Below the pieces are notes generated by a model. It saw only the letters and a program-made list of their open reading frames with translations. It ran no database searches and had not been told where the DNA came from. Both the position numbers and the translations under genes were made by a program. This document shows, in pieces, positions 7,184 to 14,403 of a stretch of 21,045 nt of DNA. Location: NCBI GenBank assembly GCA_964555565.1, contig CAZKTF010000031.1:1-21045 (forward strand). Reading direction: 5' to 3'. The DNA is from CAZKTF01 sp964555565 (GTDB lineage Bacteria; Planctomycetota; JAJSAM01; JAKLKS01). Within the stretch, counting starts at the first letter, position 1. The number at the start of each line of letters is the position of its first letter.

Positions 7184-7885
7184 CTAGCGCGCGACCTCCC
7201 CCGGAAGCGGCCGCGGCCCCCCGCGCGGGAGGAGCGGCTCGAGCGGGCAGCCCTCGCAGCGCGGCCGGGGGCGGCAGTGGTCCTTCCCGGCCACGACGAT
7301 CTCCGCGTGGAACTGGTTGAAGAGCGCGGCGTCCCGCGGGAGGTTCGCCTCGAACCACGCCCGGATCGCGTCGTAGTCCGCCGCGGGGTCGAACAGGGCG
7401 TGGCGCCCGAGGACCCTCCGCGTGTAGGCGTCCACGACGAAGACGGGGTGGCCCCCGGCGTAGAGGAGGATCGAGTCGGCGGTCTCCCGCCCCACGCCGT
7501 GCACCCCGAGGAGGTCCTCCCTCAGGCGCGCCGGGTCCCCCCGGAGCGCCGCCGCCGCGTCGCCGCCCCGGTCGAGAAGCCACCGGAGGAGGGCCCGCAG
7601 CCGCCGCGCCTTCACCCGGAAGTACCCGGCGGGCCTGAGCAGCGCCGCGAGCCGCCGCTCGGGGAGGGCGAGCATGGCCCGCGGGTCCTCGAGCAGGCCG
7701 GCGGCGCGCAGCGCGGCCAGCGCCTTCTCCACGTTCGACCAGGCGGTGTTCTGCGTGAGGACCGCGCCGACGCAGACCTCGAAGGGGGTCTCCGCGGGCC
7801 ACCAGTGGAGCGGCCCGTACCGGGCGCGGAGCCTCCGGTGGAGGTCCCGGAGCGCGGCCCCGGCCCTGGCAGCCCGTCGCGGCAT
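7184..7885 (-). CDS. HhH-GPD DNA glycosylase, MagIII-like (endonuclease III superfamily)
   Basis: This 233-residue protein belongs to the endonuclease III superfamily and looks most like the COG2231 group that includes Helicobacter 3-methyladenine glycosylase III. The N-terminal 'HWWPAETPFEVCVGAVLTQNT' (27-47) is typical of that group. The helix-hairpin-helix is 'LLGVHGVGRETADSILLYA' and the catalytic aspartate is D152 in 'VFVVDAYTRR'. Where endonuclease III has its catalytic lysine after the GVG turn, this protein has E134, which predicts a monofunctional glycosylase without lyase activity. Near the C-terminus lie three cysteines, C204, C210 and C213 (C-x5-C-x2-C). The fourth cysteine of the usual 4Fe-4S loop is absent. 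The likely role is base-excision repair of alkylated purines. The ATG at 7885 follows a GGTGAGGG sequence. It is the last gene of the minus-strand run, 62 bp after the small lipoprotein gene, with a hairpin between them. Confidence 0.86.
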   Translation of the reverse strand: MPRRAARAGAALRDLHRRLRARYGPLHWWPAETPFEVCVGAVLTQNTAWSNVEKALAALRAAGLLEDPRAMLALPERRLAALLRPAGYFRVKARRLRALLRWLLDRGGDAAAALRGDPARLREDLLGVHGVGRETADSILLYAGGHPVFVVDAYTRRVLGRHALFDPAADYDAIRAWFEANLPRDAALFNQFHAEIVVAGKDHCRPRPRCEGCPLEPLLPRGGPRPLPGEVAR

Positions 7886-7921
7886 TACCCTCACCCCGGT
7901 CCACGCCCTGCGCGCGACGGG

Positions 7922-7943
7922 CTGTCGCGGCTTGCCGCGACAG
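7922..7943. repeat. Perfect 9-bp hairpin after the small lipoprotein gene (REP-like)
   Basis: CTGTCGCGG, loop CTTG, CCGCGACAG. It begins 4 nt after the lipoprotein TAG stop on the minus strand and ends before the glycosylase gene. There is no T tract, so it is not a standard Rho-independent terminator. It may stabilise or attenuate the transcript, or be one copy of a dispersed palindromic element. Its GGCTTGCC apex is shared with the hairpin that follows groEL1. Confidence 0.6.
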
Positions 7944-7947
7944 GCTG

Positions 7948-8475
7948 CTACCGGTCCTCGAACTCGCGCGACGTCCCATGCTCGCCGAAGCGCGACGCGA
8001 TCGTGTAGGCGACGATGTCGGCCTCCTCGACGTCCGGCTCGTCCGACTGCCACTTCGCGGCCGCCGGGTTGAGCGGGTCGTCGATCTCGGAGTTCTTCTG
8101 GACCACGACGGCCACGCGGACCCGCCACCACCCGTGCCGGTCCCCCTCCGGGAGGATCTCCACGAAGCGCCGCCGGCGCTTCCCCTCGTAGCGGAGGGGG
8201 GCGAGGCTCGTCCGCCAGGTCGTGACGATCCGGCGGGAACTGCGGGTCGTCGCGTCGTCGTCGATGCGGTACGCCCTCTTCTTCCCCACCGCGAACCCCT
8301 TGACCTCCTCCCAGAGGATGTCGGGGTCCGGGCACTCGAAGGGCTCGCTCACGACCCAGCCCGCGGGGCTGGGCAGGTCGGGGGCGGTCCCCCCCCAGTA
8401 CTCGACGCACCCGCCGGCCAGCGCGGCGAGCGCCAGCGCCGCCGCGGCGGCGGTGGTGCGACGGAACGGGGTCAT
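7948..8475 (-). CDS. Small predicted lipoprotein of unknown function
   Basis: 175 residues. MTPFRR plus an Ala/Leu-rich stretch ends in LAGGC with C23 as the lipidated cysteine, a reasonable type II signal peptide. The mature part is mixed alpha/beta and Arg/Asp-rich. It includes 'ILWEEVKGFAVGKKRAYRID', 'RRIVTTWRTSLAPLRYEGKRRRRFVEI', 'HGWWRVRVAVVVQKN' and a C-terminal 'DIVAYTIASRFGEH'. This layout resembles small planctomycete lipoproteins with an outer-membrane lipoprotein-like fold, but I do not recognise a named family. The ATG at 8475 is chosen over an in-frame ATG 11 codons earlier because GGGAGGGAGG lies 4 nt upstream and the signal peptide starts there. It follows the dppC-like gene by 64 bp and may be an accessory of that transporter or an independent envelope protein. 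Confidence 0.78.
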   Translation of the reverse strand: MTPFRRTTAAAAALALAALAGGCVEYWGGTAPDLPSPAGWVVSEPFECPDPDILWEEVKGFAVGKKRAYRIDDDATTRSSRRIVTTWRTSLAPLRYEGKRRRRFVEILPEGDRHGWWRVRVAVVVQKNSEIDDPLNPAAAKWQSDEPDVEEADIVAYTIASRFGEHGTSREFEDR

Positions 8476-8539
8476 CGTGCCTCCCTCCCGGCCCTGCGGG
8501 CGGGCCATCCTCCCCGCGCGCGCCGCCCCTTCGAAGGAA

Positions 8540-9397
8540 CTACCGGTGGGTCCGCGGGTCGAGCGCGTCGCGCAGCCCGTCGCCCAGGAGGTTGAAGGCG
8601 AGGACGGCGCTCGCGATGGCCACCCCGGGGGCGATGACGACGCGGGGCGCGAGGGAGAAGAGGTTCTGCGATTCGGCCAGCATCTTCCCCCACTCCGCGG
8701 TCCCGGGCGGGGGCCCCAGGCCGAGGAAGGACAGTCCCGCGGCCTCCAGGATCGCCGCCCCGTAGTCCAGCGTGGCCAGGACGAGGAGAGGCGCCAGGCA
8801 GTTCGGGAGCACCGTGCGGAACAGGACCCGCCCGTGCCCCGCCCCGATCGCGCGGCTCGCCGTGACGTAGTCCTCCGCCTTCACCGACAGGACCGAGGCC
8901 CGCACCTGCCGCGCGTAGGACGGGATCCCGACCACGCCCACGGCCACCATCACGTTCGTGAGCGACGCCCCCAGGGCCGCGACGATGGCGACGGCCAGGA
9001 GGATGCTCGGGAAGGCGAGCATGACGTCCATGAGGCGCATGACCAGGGCATCGACCCATCCCCCCGCGTAGCCCGCGAGGGCCCCGAGCGGGACGCCGAC
9101 GGCGGCGGCGATCCCCACCGAGATCGCCCCCACCGCCAGCGAGATGCGCGCCCCGTGGAGGAGGCGGGACCAGAGGTCCTGCCCCAGGTCGTCGGTCCCC
9201 AGCGGGAACTCCGCCGAGGGCCCCTCGAACTTCCTCTCCACGATCTTGTCCGTGGGCCCGTGGGAGGAGAGGAGGCCGGCCCCGACCGCGAGGAGGAGGA
9301 GCAGCGCCAGCCAGGCGGCACCGGCCACGGCGGCGCGGTTGCGCAGCAGCGCCAGGAGGCGCCGGTCCCGGACCCGCGGCGGGGCGGGGGGGCTCAC
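8540..9397 (-). CDS. dppC: ABC transporter permease, DppC/OppC type
   Basis: A 285-residue inner-membrane permease of peptide/nickel-type importers. The N-terminus carries a single span (VAGAAWLALLLLLAVGAGLL, about 24-43). It is followed by the family signature 'FPLGTDDLGQDLWSRLLHGAR' and a five-span permease core. The cytoplasmic EAA loop that contacts the ATPase is 'KAEDYVTASRAIGAGHGRVLFRTVLPN', and the end is 'LLGDGLRDALDPRTHR', both typical of DppC/OppC. The GTG start at 9397 overlaps the dppB stop as GTGA. The order binding protein, dppB, dppC is standard, but the ATPase genes that usually follow are missing; the next gene is a small lipoprotein. The substrate (oligopeptide, dipeptide or another solute) cannot be read from sequence, so the symbol denotes the family only. 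Confidence 0.92.
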   Translation of the reverse strand: MSPPAPPRVRDRRLLALLRNRAAVAGAAWLALLLLLAVGAGLLSSHGPTDKIVERKFEGPSAEFPLGTDDLGQDLWSRLLHGARISLAVGAISVGIAAAVGVPLGALAGYAGGWVDALVMRLMDVMLAFPSILLAVAIVAALGASLTNVMVAVGVVGIPSYARQVRASVLSVKAEDYVTASRAIGAGHGRVLFRTVLPNCLAPLLVLATLDYGAAILEAAGLSFLGLGPPPGTAEWGKMLAESQNLFSLAPRVVIAPGVAIASAVLAFNLLGDGLRDALDPRTHR

Positions 9398-10407
9398 CGC
9401 CCCTCCTCGTACCCTTCGCGGATCCGGGGGTCGATGGCGGCGTAGAGGAGATCCACCAGGAGGTTCATGATCACGAAGGTCGTGGCCATGAGGAGGAGGG
9501 ATCCCTGCACCGCCCGGAAGTCCCGGGCCATGACGGAGTCCACGACGTACTTGCCGAGGCCGGGCCACCCGAACACGGTCTCGGTGAGGACCGCGCCCCC
9601 CAGCAGGAGCCCGAAGTGCAGCCCGATCACCGTCACGATGGGGACGAGCGAGGCCCGCAGCGCGTGGCGGACCACGACCGTGCGGGGCGGGAGCCCCTTC
9701 GCCCGGGCGGTCCGGACGAAGTCCTTCCCGAGCGTCTCGAGGAGAGCCGCCCGCGTCATCCGCGTGACGATGGCCATGGGGACCGTGGCGAGGACGAAGG
9801 CCGGCATGACCAGGTGCCCGAAGGCGTCCGCGAAGGCGTCCAGGTCCCCGCGCAGGAGCGCGTCCAGCGTGTAGACCCCGGTCAGGGGCTCGAGCGTCGT
9901 CCCGGCCGAGAGCCTCCCTCCCACCGGGAACCACCCCGCCCCCTCGCCCAGCCCCTTCATGGCGAGGATGGCCAGCCAGAAGACGGGCACCGAGACGCCG
10001 ACGAGGGCCACCACCATGGAGGCCGCGTCGAGGAGGCCGTTCCGCCGCACGGCGGCCAGCGTCCCGAGGGTCACCCCGACGACCACGGCGATCGCCATGG
10101 CGAAGAGCGTCAGCTCCAGCGTGGCCGGGAAGTACGCGCGGAGGTCCTCGGACACGCGCCGGAAGTCCTTCGTCTCGCCGAGCTCCCCCCGGGCGAGTTC
10201 TCCGAGGAAGGCCGCGTACTGGGCGGGGAGCGGCCGGTCGAGCCCCTCCCGGTGCCGGCGCTGCCGCACCTGTTCCGGGTCCGCCTTGTCCCCGAGCATC
10301 GCGAGGATCGGGTCCCCCGACATCCGCACCAGGAGGAACACCGCCGTCGCCACCCCGAGCCAGACCGGGAGGAACAGGAGGAGGCGGCGGAGGAGGTAGC
10401 GGGTCAA
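9394..10407 (-). CDS. dppB: ABC transporter permease, DppB/OppB type
   Basis: A 337-residue inner-membrane permease. It starts with the family opening 'RYLLRRLLLFLPVWLGVATAVFLLVRMSGDP', has a long periplasmic loop (about 40-95) with 'GLDRPLPAQYAAFLGELARGELG', and then five more spans. The EAA loop is 'LGKDFVRTARAKGLPPRTVVVRHALR', and 'GGAVLTETVFGWPGLGKYVVDS' is the usual DppB signature. The only available start at the right place is a TTG at 10407, 16 nt after the binding-protein stop; no strong Shine-Dalgarno sequence precedes it. A competing ATG that overlaps the stop (10427) opens only a seven-codon frame. The stop overlaps the dppC-like start by 4 bp. It forms the heterodimeric channel with the DppC-type protein. 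Confidence 0.92.
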   Translation of the reverse strand: MTRYLLRRLLLFLPVWLGVATAVFLLVRMSGDPILAMLGDKADPEQVRQRRHREGLDRPLPAQYAAFLGELARGELGETKDFRRVSEDLRAYFPATLELTLFAMAIAVVVGVTLGTLAAVRRNGLLDAASMVVALVGVSVPVFWLAILAMKGLGEGAGWFPVGGRLSAGTTLEPLTGVYTLDALLRGDLDAFADAFGHLVMPAFVLATVPMAIVTRMTRAALLETLGKDFVRTARAKGLPPRTVVVRHALRASLVPIVTVIGLHFGLLLGGAVLTETVFGWPGLGKYVVDSVMARDFRAVQGSLLLMATTFVIMNLLVDLLYAAIDPRIREGYEEGR

Positions 10408-10423
10408 GGGCTCGGGACGACGC

Positions 10424-12004
10424 TCATTCCACCGGCGGCGCCTTCACGCCCCACATCAGCACGTCCCCCGTCGGCTGCACCTGGAACCCCTCGAACCCCG
10501 CGCGCGAGAGGAAGAACTGCTCCGCGTGGGCGATGGGGACGAGGGGGACCTCCTCCCGGGCGAGCGCGAGGGCCTCGCGGTAGGTCGCGGCCCGCCTCGG
10601 CCCGTCGAACTCCGCCTGCCCCTTCCGGAGGAGAACCTGCATCCGCTCGTCCACCCAGAAGGAGACGTTCTGCGCCCCCGCCCCCTTCTTCGCGGTCTCC
10701 CGGGAGAAGAAGGTGGCCATGAAGTTGTCCGGGTCCCCGTTGTCCGTCGTCCACCCCATCATGCCCATCGGGTGCTTCCCGTTCTGGACCGCCTCCCGGT
10801 ACACCGGCCAGTCCCCCACCGTGTCGATGGCCGCCCGGATCCCCACCGCCTCCAGGTCCGACTGGAGGAGCTGGGCGATCTTCGTCGGGTTGGGGAAGTA
10901 GGGGCGCGGGTTGGGCATCGCGAACAGCGTCGTCTCGAAGCCCGAGGGGAACCCGGCCTCGGCCAGCAGCGCCCGGGCCTTCTCCCGGTCCGGCGCCGGG
11001 AGCGGGACGGATTCGTCGTAGCCCAGGATCCCCGGGGGCATCGGGTGGACCGCCGGGACCCCGGTGCCGTAGTACAGGTTGTCCACGATCCTCTTCCGGT
11101 CGATGGCGAGCGACACCGCCCGCCGCACGCGCGCGTCGTCGAAGGGCTTGCGCTCCACGTTGAGGGCGAGGTAGCCGACGTTCATCCCCGTGGCGGACCA
11201 GACCCGCAGGCGCGCGTCCTTCCGGCAGCCGCCGACGTCCTCCGGGTTCGGCTGGTCCATCCAGTTGCAGGAGCCCGCGCGCAGCGCCGTCAGCCGCGCG
11301 TTGTTGTCCGGGATCGTGGTGAAGATGACCCGCTCCAGCGCCGCGGGGCCCCGCCAGTAGCCGGGGTTGCGCTCGAGCGTGATCTTCTTCTCCCCGTGGT
11401 TCCAGGAGGCGAACCGGAAGGGCCCCGTCCCGACCGGGTTGTGCCCGAAGGCGCGCCCGCCGTGCTTCGCCAGCGCCGCCGGGGAGACGAGGTTCGCCGA
11501 GAACATCGCCAGGTTCGGGAGGAAGGGGGCGTAGGGGCGCTTCAGGACGAAGACGACCGTATCGACACCCGCGGGCTCCGCCGAGGCGATGCAGGCCGAG
11601 TAGAAGGACTCGTAGGGGAGCTTCTCGGGCCGCAGGGGGTCCTTCGGGTCGATCAGGCGCCGGAAGGTGGCGACCGCGGCGGCCGCGTCGAGGGGCGTGC
11701 CGTCGTGGAACTTCACGCCGGGCCGCAGGTGGAACTCCCACCGGAGCCCGTCCGGCGAGGAGGTCCAACGGTCCGCGAGGCAGGGCACGACCTCCGTCGT
11801 CCCGGGCCCGAAGGCCACGAGCCCCTCGAACAGGTTGTTGATCACCTTCGCCGACTCCCCGTCGTCGATCCCCTGGGGGTCGAGCGACTCCGCGTCGGCC
11901 CCCCGGGCGAAGACCGCGACCGCGGGGGGGAGCGCGCGGCGGCACCCCGCCTGCGGGAGGATCGCGGCCAGGACGAGCGCGGCGGCGGCGGCGAGTCGGG
12001 TCAT
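10424..12004 (-). CDS. dppA: ABC transporter substrate-binding lipoprotein, family 5 (DppA/OppA type)
   Basis: A 526-residue extracytoplasmic solute-binding protein (SBP_bac_5). An N-terminal lipoprotein signal ends in LPQAGC with C21 as the lipid site. Family landmarks follow in order: 'ADAESLDPQGIDDGESAKV', 'LADRWTSSPDGLRWEFHLRP', 'GVKFHDGTPLDAAAAVATF', 'GTGPFRFASWNHGEKKITLE', 'NPGYWRGPA' and 'VRRAVSLAIDRKRIVDNLYY'. These are diagnostic for peptide/nickel-type binding proteins. The ATG at 12004 overlaps the der stop as ATGA, so translation is probably coupled to der. Much longer in-frame extensions upstream are antisense noise over der and were rejected. It delivers substrate to the DppB/DppC-type permease encoded next. 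The ligand is unknown and the symbol is a family label. Confidence 0.93.
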   Translation of the reverse strand: MTRLAAAAALVLAAILPQAGCRRALPPAVAVFARGADAESLDPQGIDDGESAKVINNLFEGLVAFGPGTTEVVPCLADRWTSSPDGLRWEFHLRPGVKFHDGTPLDAAAAVATFRRLIDPKDPLRPEKLPYESFYSACIASAEPAGVDTVVFVLKRPYAPFLPNLAMFSANLVSPAALAKHGGRAFGHNPVGTGPFRFASWNHGEKKITLERNPGYWRGPAALERVIFTTIPDNNARLTALRAGSCNWMDQPNPEDVGGCRKDARLRVWSATGMNVGYLALNVERKPFDDARVRRAVSLAIDRKRIVDNLYYGTGVPAVHPMPPGILGYDESVPLPAPDREKARALLAEAGFPSGFETTLFAMPNPRPYFPNPTKIAQLLQSDLEAVGIRAAIDTVGDWPVYREAVQNGKHPMGMMGWTTDNGDPDNFMATFFSRETAKKGAGAQNVSFWVDERMQVLLRKGQAEFDGPRRAATYREALALAREEVPLVPIAHAEQFFLSRAGFEGFQVQPTGDVLMWGVKAPPVE

Positions 12005-13341
12005 CGGGCGGCCTTCCTGGCCCCCTTCCGCGCCTCCTCCCGCGTGCGGCGGCGCAGGACGAGGCGGACGGGGACCTCGGCGTAGGGGAACTCGCGGCGG
12101 ATCCGGTTCTCCAGGAAGCGGAGGTAGGTGGGCGGGAACAGCTTCGGCTCGTTCACGAACACCGCGAAGGTGGGAGGCCCGGTCGAGACCTGCGTGGCGT
12201 AGTACACGCGAGGGACCCGGGAGCGCTGGACCGAGGGGCTCCGCTCCTCGAGCGCGCGCTGGAAGAGACGGTTGACGGCGGCGGTCTCGACCCTGAGGTT
12301 CGACTGGTCCACGAGCTCCGCGGCCAGCTCCACGGTCTCCCAGAGGTTCACGCGGTCCTTCGAGGAGGTGAAGGACACGGGGGAGAAGGCCAGCCCGGGG
12401 AGCTTGCCGCGGATGTAGGTGGCGAAGGCCTCCGCCGTGGCCCGGGAGAGGTCCCACTTGTTCCCCACGAGGACCACGGGCTTCTTCGTCTCCTCCACGA
12501 GCATCGCGGCCTTCTTGTCCACCTGCCCGATCTCCTCGGCGATGTCGAGGAGGAGGAACACCACGTCGCAGCGGCGGAGCGCCTCGTGGGTGCGGACCTG
12601 GGCGTAGTACTCGATGGAGTCGTCCTCGCGCGTGCGCCGCACGATCCCCGCGGTGTCGATGAACGTGCAGGCCCGCCCCTCCCGCTCGATCCGCACGTCC
12701 ACCGAGTCCCGCGTCGTCCCCGGGAGCTCGGAGACGATGACCCGCTCCTCCCCCGCGAGCGCGTTGAGGAAGGTGGACTTCCCGGAGTTGCGCCTCCCGA
12801 GGAGCGCGATGCGGAGGGAGGACTCCGCCGGCACCGGCGGGGCGTCCGGGAGCGCCGCGAAGACCCGTTCCAGGACCTCCTGCGTGTTGTGGAGGTTCTG
12901 CGCGGAGACGGGGAGCGGCTCGCCGAGCCCGAGCGCGTGGAACTCGGTCGCGTCCTGCTCCAGAGGACGGGAGTCCGCCTTGTTGGCGACCAGGACCACC
13001 GGCCTGCCGGTCTCCCGCAGGCGCCGCGCCACGCCGCGGTCGGCGGCCGTGGGGCCCGCGCGCACGTCCACGACGAAGACCACGACGGCGCTCAGGCGGA
13101 TGGCGACATCGATCTGGGCCTCGATGTGCTCCTCGAGCCGGGACTCGTCCACGATCCCGATCCCGCCCGTGTCCACGATCTCCACGGCGCGGCCCGCGTG
13201 GCGGAGGACCGCGGCGACGCGGTCGCGCGTCGTCCCCGCCGTGGGGTCCACGATGGAGACGCGCCGCCTGAGCAGCGCGTTGAAGAGCGTGGACTTCCCC
13301 ACGTTGGGGCGGCCGACGATGGCGACGCAGGGGAGCGACAT
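12001..13341 (-). CDS. der: Ribosome-assembly GTPase Der (EngA)
   Basis: 446 residues with two tandem GTPase domains and a C-terminal KH-like domain, the architecture unique to Der, which acts in maturation of the 50S subunit. Domain 1 shows GRPNVGKS (10-17), switch 'PTAGTTRDR' (33-41), DTGG (57-60) and NKAD (about 120). Domain 2 shows GRRNSGKS, 'LPGTTRDSVDV', DTAG and NKWD. The KH-like part ends in 'FVNEPKLFPPTYLRFLENRIRREF' and a basic tail. The second P-loop departs from the textbook GRPNVGKS, which I associate with planctomycetes. The ATG at 13341 lacks a Shine-Dalgarno sequence but follows a TACCAT hexamer by 7 nt, suggesting its own leaderless transcript in addition to read-through from the aldolase gene 33 bp upstream. 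The stop overlaps the binding-protein start by 4 bp. Confidence 0.96.
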   Translation of the reverse strand: MSLPCVAIVGRPNVGKSTLFNALLRRRVSIVDPTAGTTRDRVAAVLRHAGRAVEIVDTGGIGIVDESRLEEHIEAQIDVAIRLSAVVVFVVDVRAGPTAADRGVARRLRETGRPVVLVANKADSRPLEQDATEFHALGLGEPLPVSAQNLHNTQEVLERVFAALPDAPPVPAESSLRIALLGRRNSGKSTFLNALAGEERVIVSELPGTTRDSVDVRIEREGRACTFIDTAGIVRRTREDDSIEYYAQVRTHEALRRCDVVFLLLDIAEEIGQVDKKAAMLVEETKKPVVLVGNKWDLSRATAEAFATYIRGKLPGLAFSPVSFTSSKDRVNLWETVELAAELVDQSNLRVETAAVNRLFQRALEERSPSVQRSRVPRVYYATQVSTGPPTFAVFVNEPKLFPPTYLRFLENRIRREFPYAEVPVRLVLRRRTREEARKGARKAAR

Positions 13342-13348
13342 CGGCCGG

Positions 13349-13354
13349 ATGGTA
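13349..13354 (-). promoter_or_regulatory. Possible -10 hexamer (TACCAT) before der
   Basis: On the minus strand TACCAT is followed by CCGGCCG and then the der ATG. It sits in the 33-bp gap after the aldolase stop. No matching -35 is visible at 17 bp (TAGGCC there), so it is weaker than the other proposed promoters. Confidence 0.35.
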
Positions 13355-13374
13355 TCCGCCGCGCCGCCGCCGGC

Positions 13375-14295
13375 CTACGCCCGCAGGATGTCCGCGATCT
13401 CGGCGAGGAGCTTCCGCGCCTCGGCGCGGGGGCGCTGGAAGGTGTTGCGGCCGATGATGGAGCCGTGGCCGCCCCCGTCGCGGATCTGGCGGACCTCGTC
13501 GAGGATGGCCGCCCGGTCCTTCGCCTCCCCCCCCGAGAACACCACCAGCCGCCGCCCGTCGAAGGCGCACCGGACGACGTGGCGCACCCGGTCGGCCAGG
13601 GTCTTCGTCGGGACCGGGTGCTTCTCGAGGACGGCGGCGGCCTCCTTCTTCTCGATCCTGTCCTTCGGGGGCTTCACCTTGATGACGTGGGCGCCGAGCT
13701 GGGCGGCGAGGTGGGCCCCGTAGGCCACGACGTCGAGGGAGGTCTCCCCGTCCTTGCTGAGCCCGGAGCCGCGCGGGTAGGACCAGATCACGACGGCGAG
13801 CCCCAGGGACTTCGCCTCGCGGGCGAGCTCGCGGACCTCGCCGTAGGCCTCGTTGCGGTGGCTCGAGCCCGGGTAGATCGTGAACCCGACGGCGGCGCAG
13901 CCGAGGCGCAGCGCGTCCCGCGCCCCGGCCGTGACCGCGGGCCAGGGGTCGGAGGGCCCCCCGAGGCTGTCCGAGGAGTTGCACTTGAGGATGAGGGGGA
14001 TCTCCCCCGCGTGGATCCCCGCCCCCGCCTCGAGGAACCCGAGCGGGGCGGCGTAGGCGCTGCAGCCGGCCTCGATGGCGAGCCCGAAGTGGTAGAGCGG
14101 GTCGTAGGCGGCCGGGTTCGGCGCGAAGGAGCGGTCCGGCCCGTGCTCGAAGCCCTGGTCCACCGGGAGGATGAGGAGCCGGCCCGTGCCGCCGAGCGCG
14201 CCGTGGTCGAGGATCCGCGCGAGGTTGACCAGGACCCCGGGGTTCTCCCCCTGGTACCAGGAGAGGATCGCGCGCACGCGGTCGGTCTTGGGCAT
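13375..14295 (-). CDS. fbaB: Class I fructose-bisphosphate aldolase (DhnA/FbaB family)
   Basis: A 306-residue class I, Schiff-base aldolase of the archaeal/DhnA family (COG1830). It interconverts fructose-1,6-bisphosphate with glyceraldehyde-3-phosphate and dihydroxyacetone phosphate in the cytosol. Active-site segments are 'ILPVDQGFEHGPD' with D46, 'WSYPRGSG' (171-178) and the Schiff-base lysine K206 in 'HVIKVKPPK'. Phosphate-binding glycines lie in 'VVFSGGEAKD' and near 'GSIIGRNTFQRP'. The ATG at 14295 is chosen over an ATG 21 codons earlier because GAGGAGGGAGG lies about 4 nt upstream, and because the predicted transcription start falls after the earlier codon. It is the first gene of the run that continues with der, and it is divergent from fructose-1,6-bisphosphatase. 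Confidence 0.93.
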   Translation of the reverse strand: MPKTDRVRAILSWYQGENPGVLVNLARILDHGALGGTGRLLILPVDQGFEHGPDRSFAPNPAAYDPLYHFGLAIEAGCSAYAAPLGFLEAGAGIHAGEIPLILKCNSSDSLGGPSDPWPAVTAGARDALRLGCAAVGFTIYPGSSHRNEAYGEVRELAREAKSLGLAVVIWSYPRGSGLSKDGETSLDVVAYGAHLAAQLGAHVIKVKPPKDRIEKKEAAAVLEKHPVPTKTLADRVRHVVRCAFDGRRLVVFSGGEAKDRAAILDEVRQIRDGGGHGSIIGRNTFQRPRAEARKLLAEIADILRA

Positions 14296-14329
14296 CGGGC
14301 CTCCCTCCTCGCTCCGCCGGAGCCTCCGC

Positions 14330-14358
14330 ACCCTACGGCCCGACCGTCCCGCGGGCAA
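14330..14358 (-). promoter_or_regulatory. Predicted promoter of the aldolase-der run
   Basis: On the minus strand TTGCCC (14358-14353), a 17-nt spacer and TAGGGT (14335-14330) form a sigma-70-like pair. The expected start lies near 14323, leaving a leader of about 28 nt that contains a small inverted repeat (GCTCC-GGC-GGAGC, 14323-14311) and then the strong Shine-Dalgarno sequence. Spacing and sequence are seen; use in the cell is inferred. Confidence 0.5.
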
Positions 14359-14388
14359 GGAACGCGTGCCCCCCGCCGCGCATCACGG

Positions 14389-14394
14389 TACCTT
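14389..14394 (+). promoter_or_regulatory. Possible -10 hexamer (TACCTT) before fbp
   Basis: TACCTT ends 9 nt before the fbp ATG. No Shine-Dalgarno sequence lies between them, which again suggests a nearly leaderless message. A clear -35 is not visible at 17 bp. Confidence 0.35.
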
Positions 14395-14403
14395 CGGGGC
14401 CCC

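Noticed and set aside
8528..8537. Palindrome CCTTCGAAGG just after the dppC-like stop
   Set aside because: It is 10 bp without a loop or U tract, too short to support a terminator or operator call.
12005..13984. Long in-frame extension upstream of the binding-protein gene
   Set aside because: It lies out of frame over der and the aldolase on the same strand. The lipoprotein signal peptide begins at 12004, at a 4-bp overlap with der.
12586..14403. Frame of about 600 codons open upstream of and in frame with fbp, as if a large fusion protein
   Set aside because: It is antisense to der and the aldolase, has the Arg/Asp/Val/Gly/Pro-biased composition of a GC-rich shadow frame, and the bisphosphatase family sequence starts right at the ATG at 14404.
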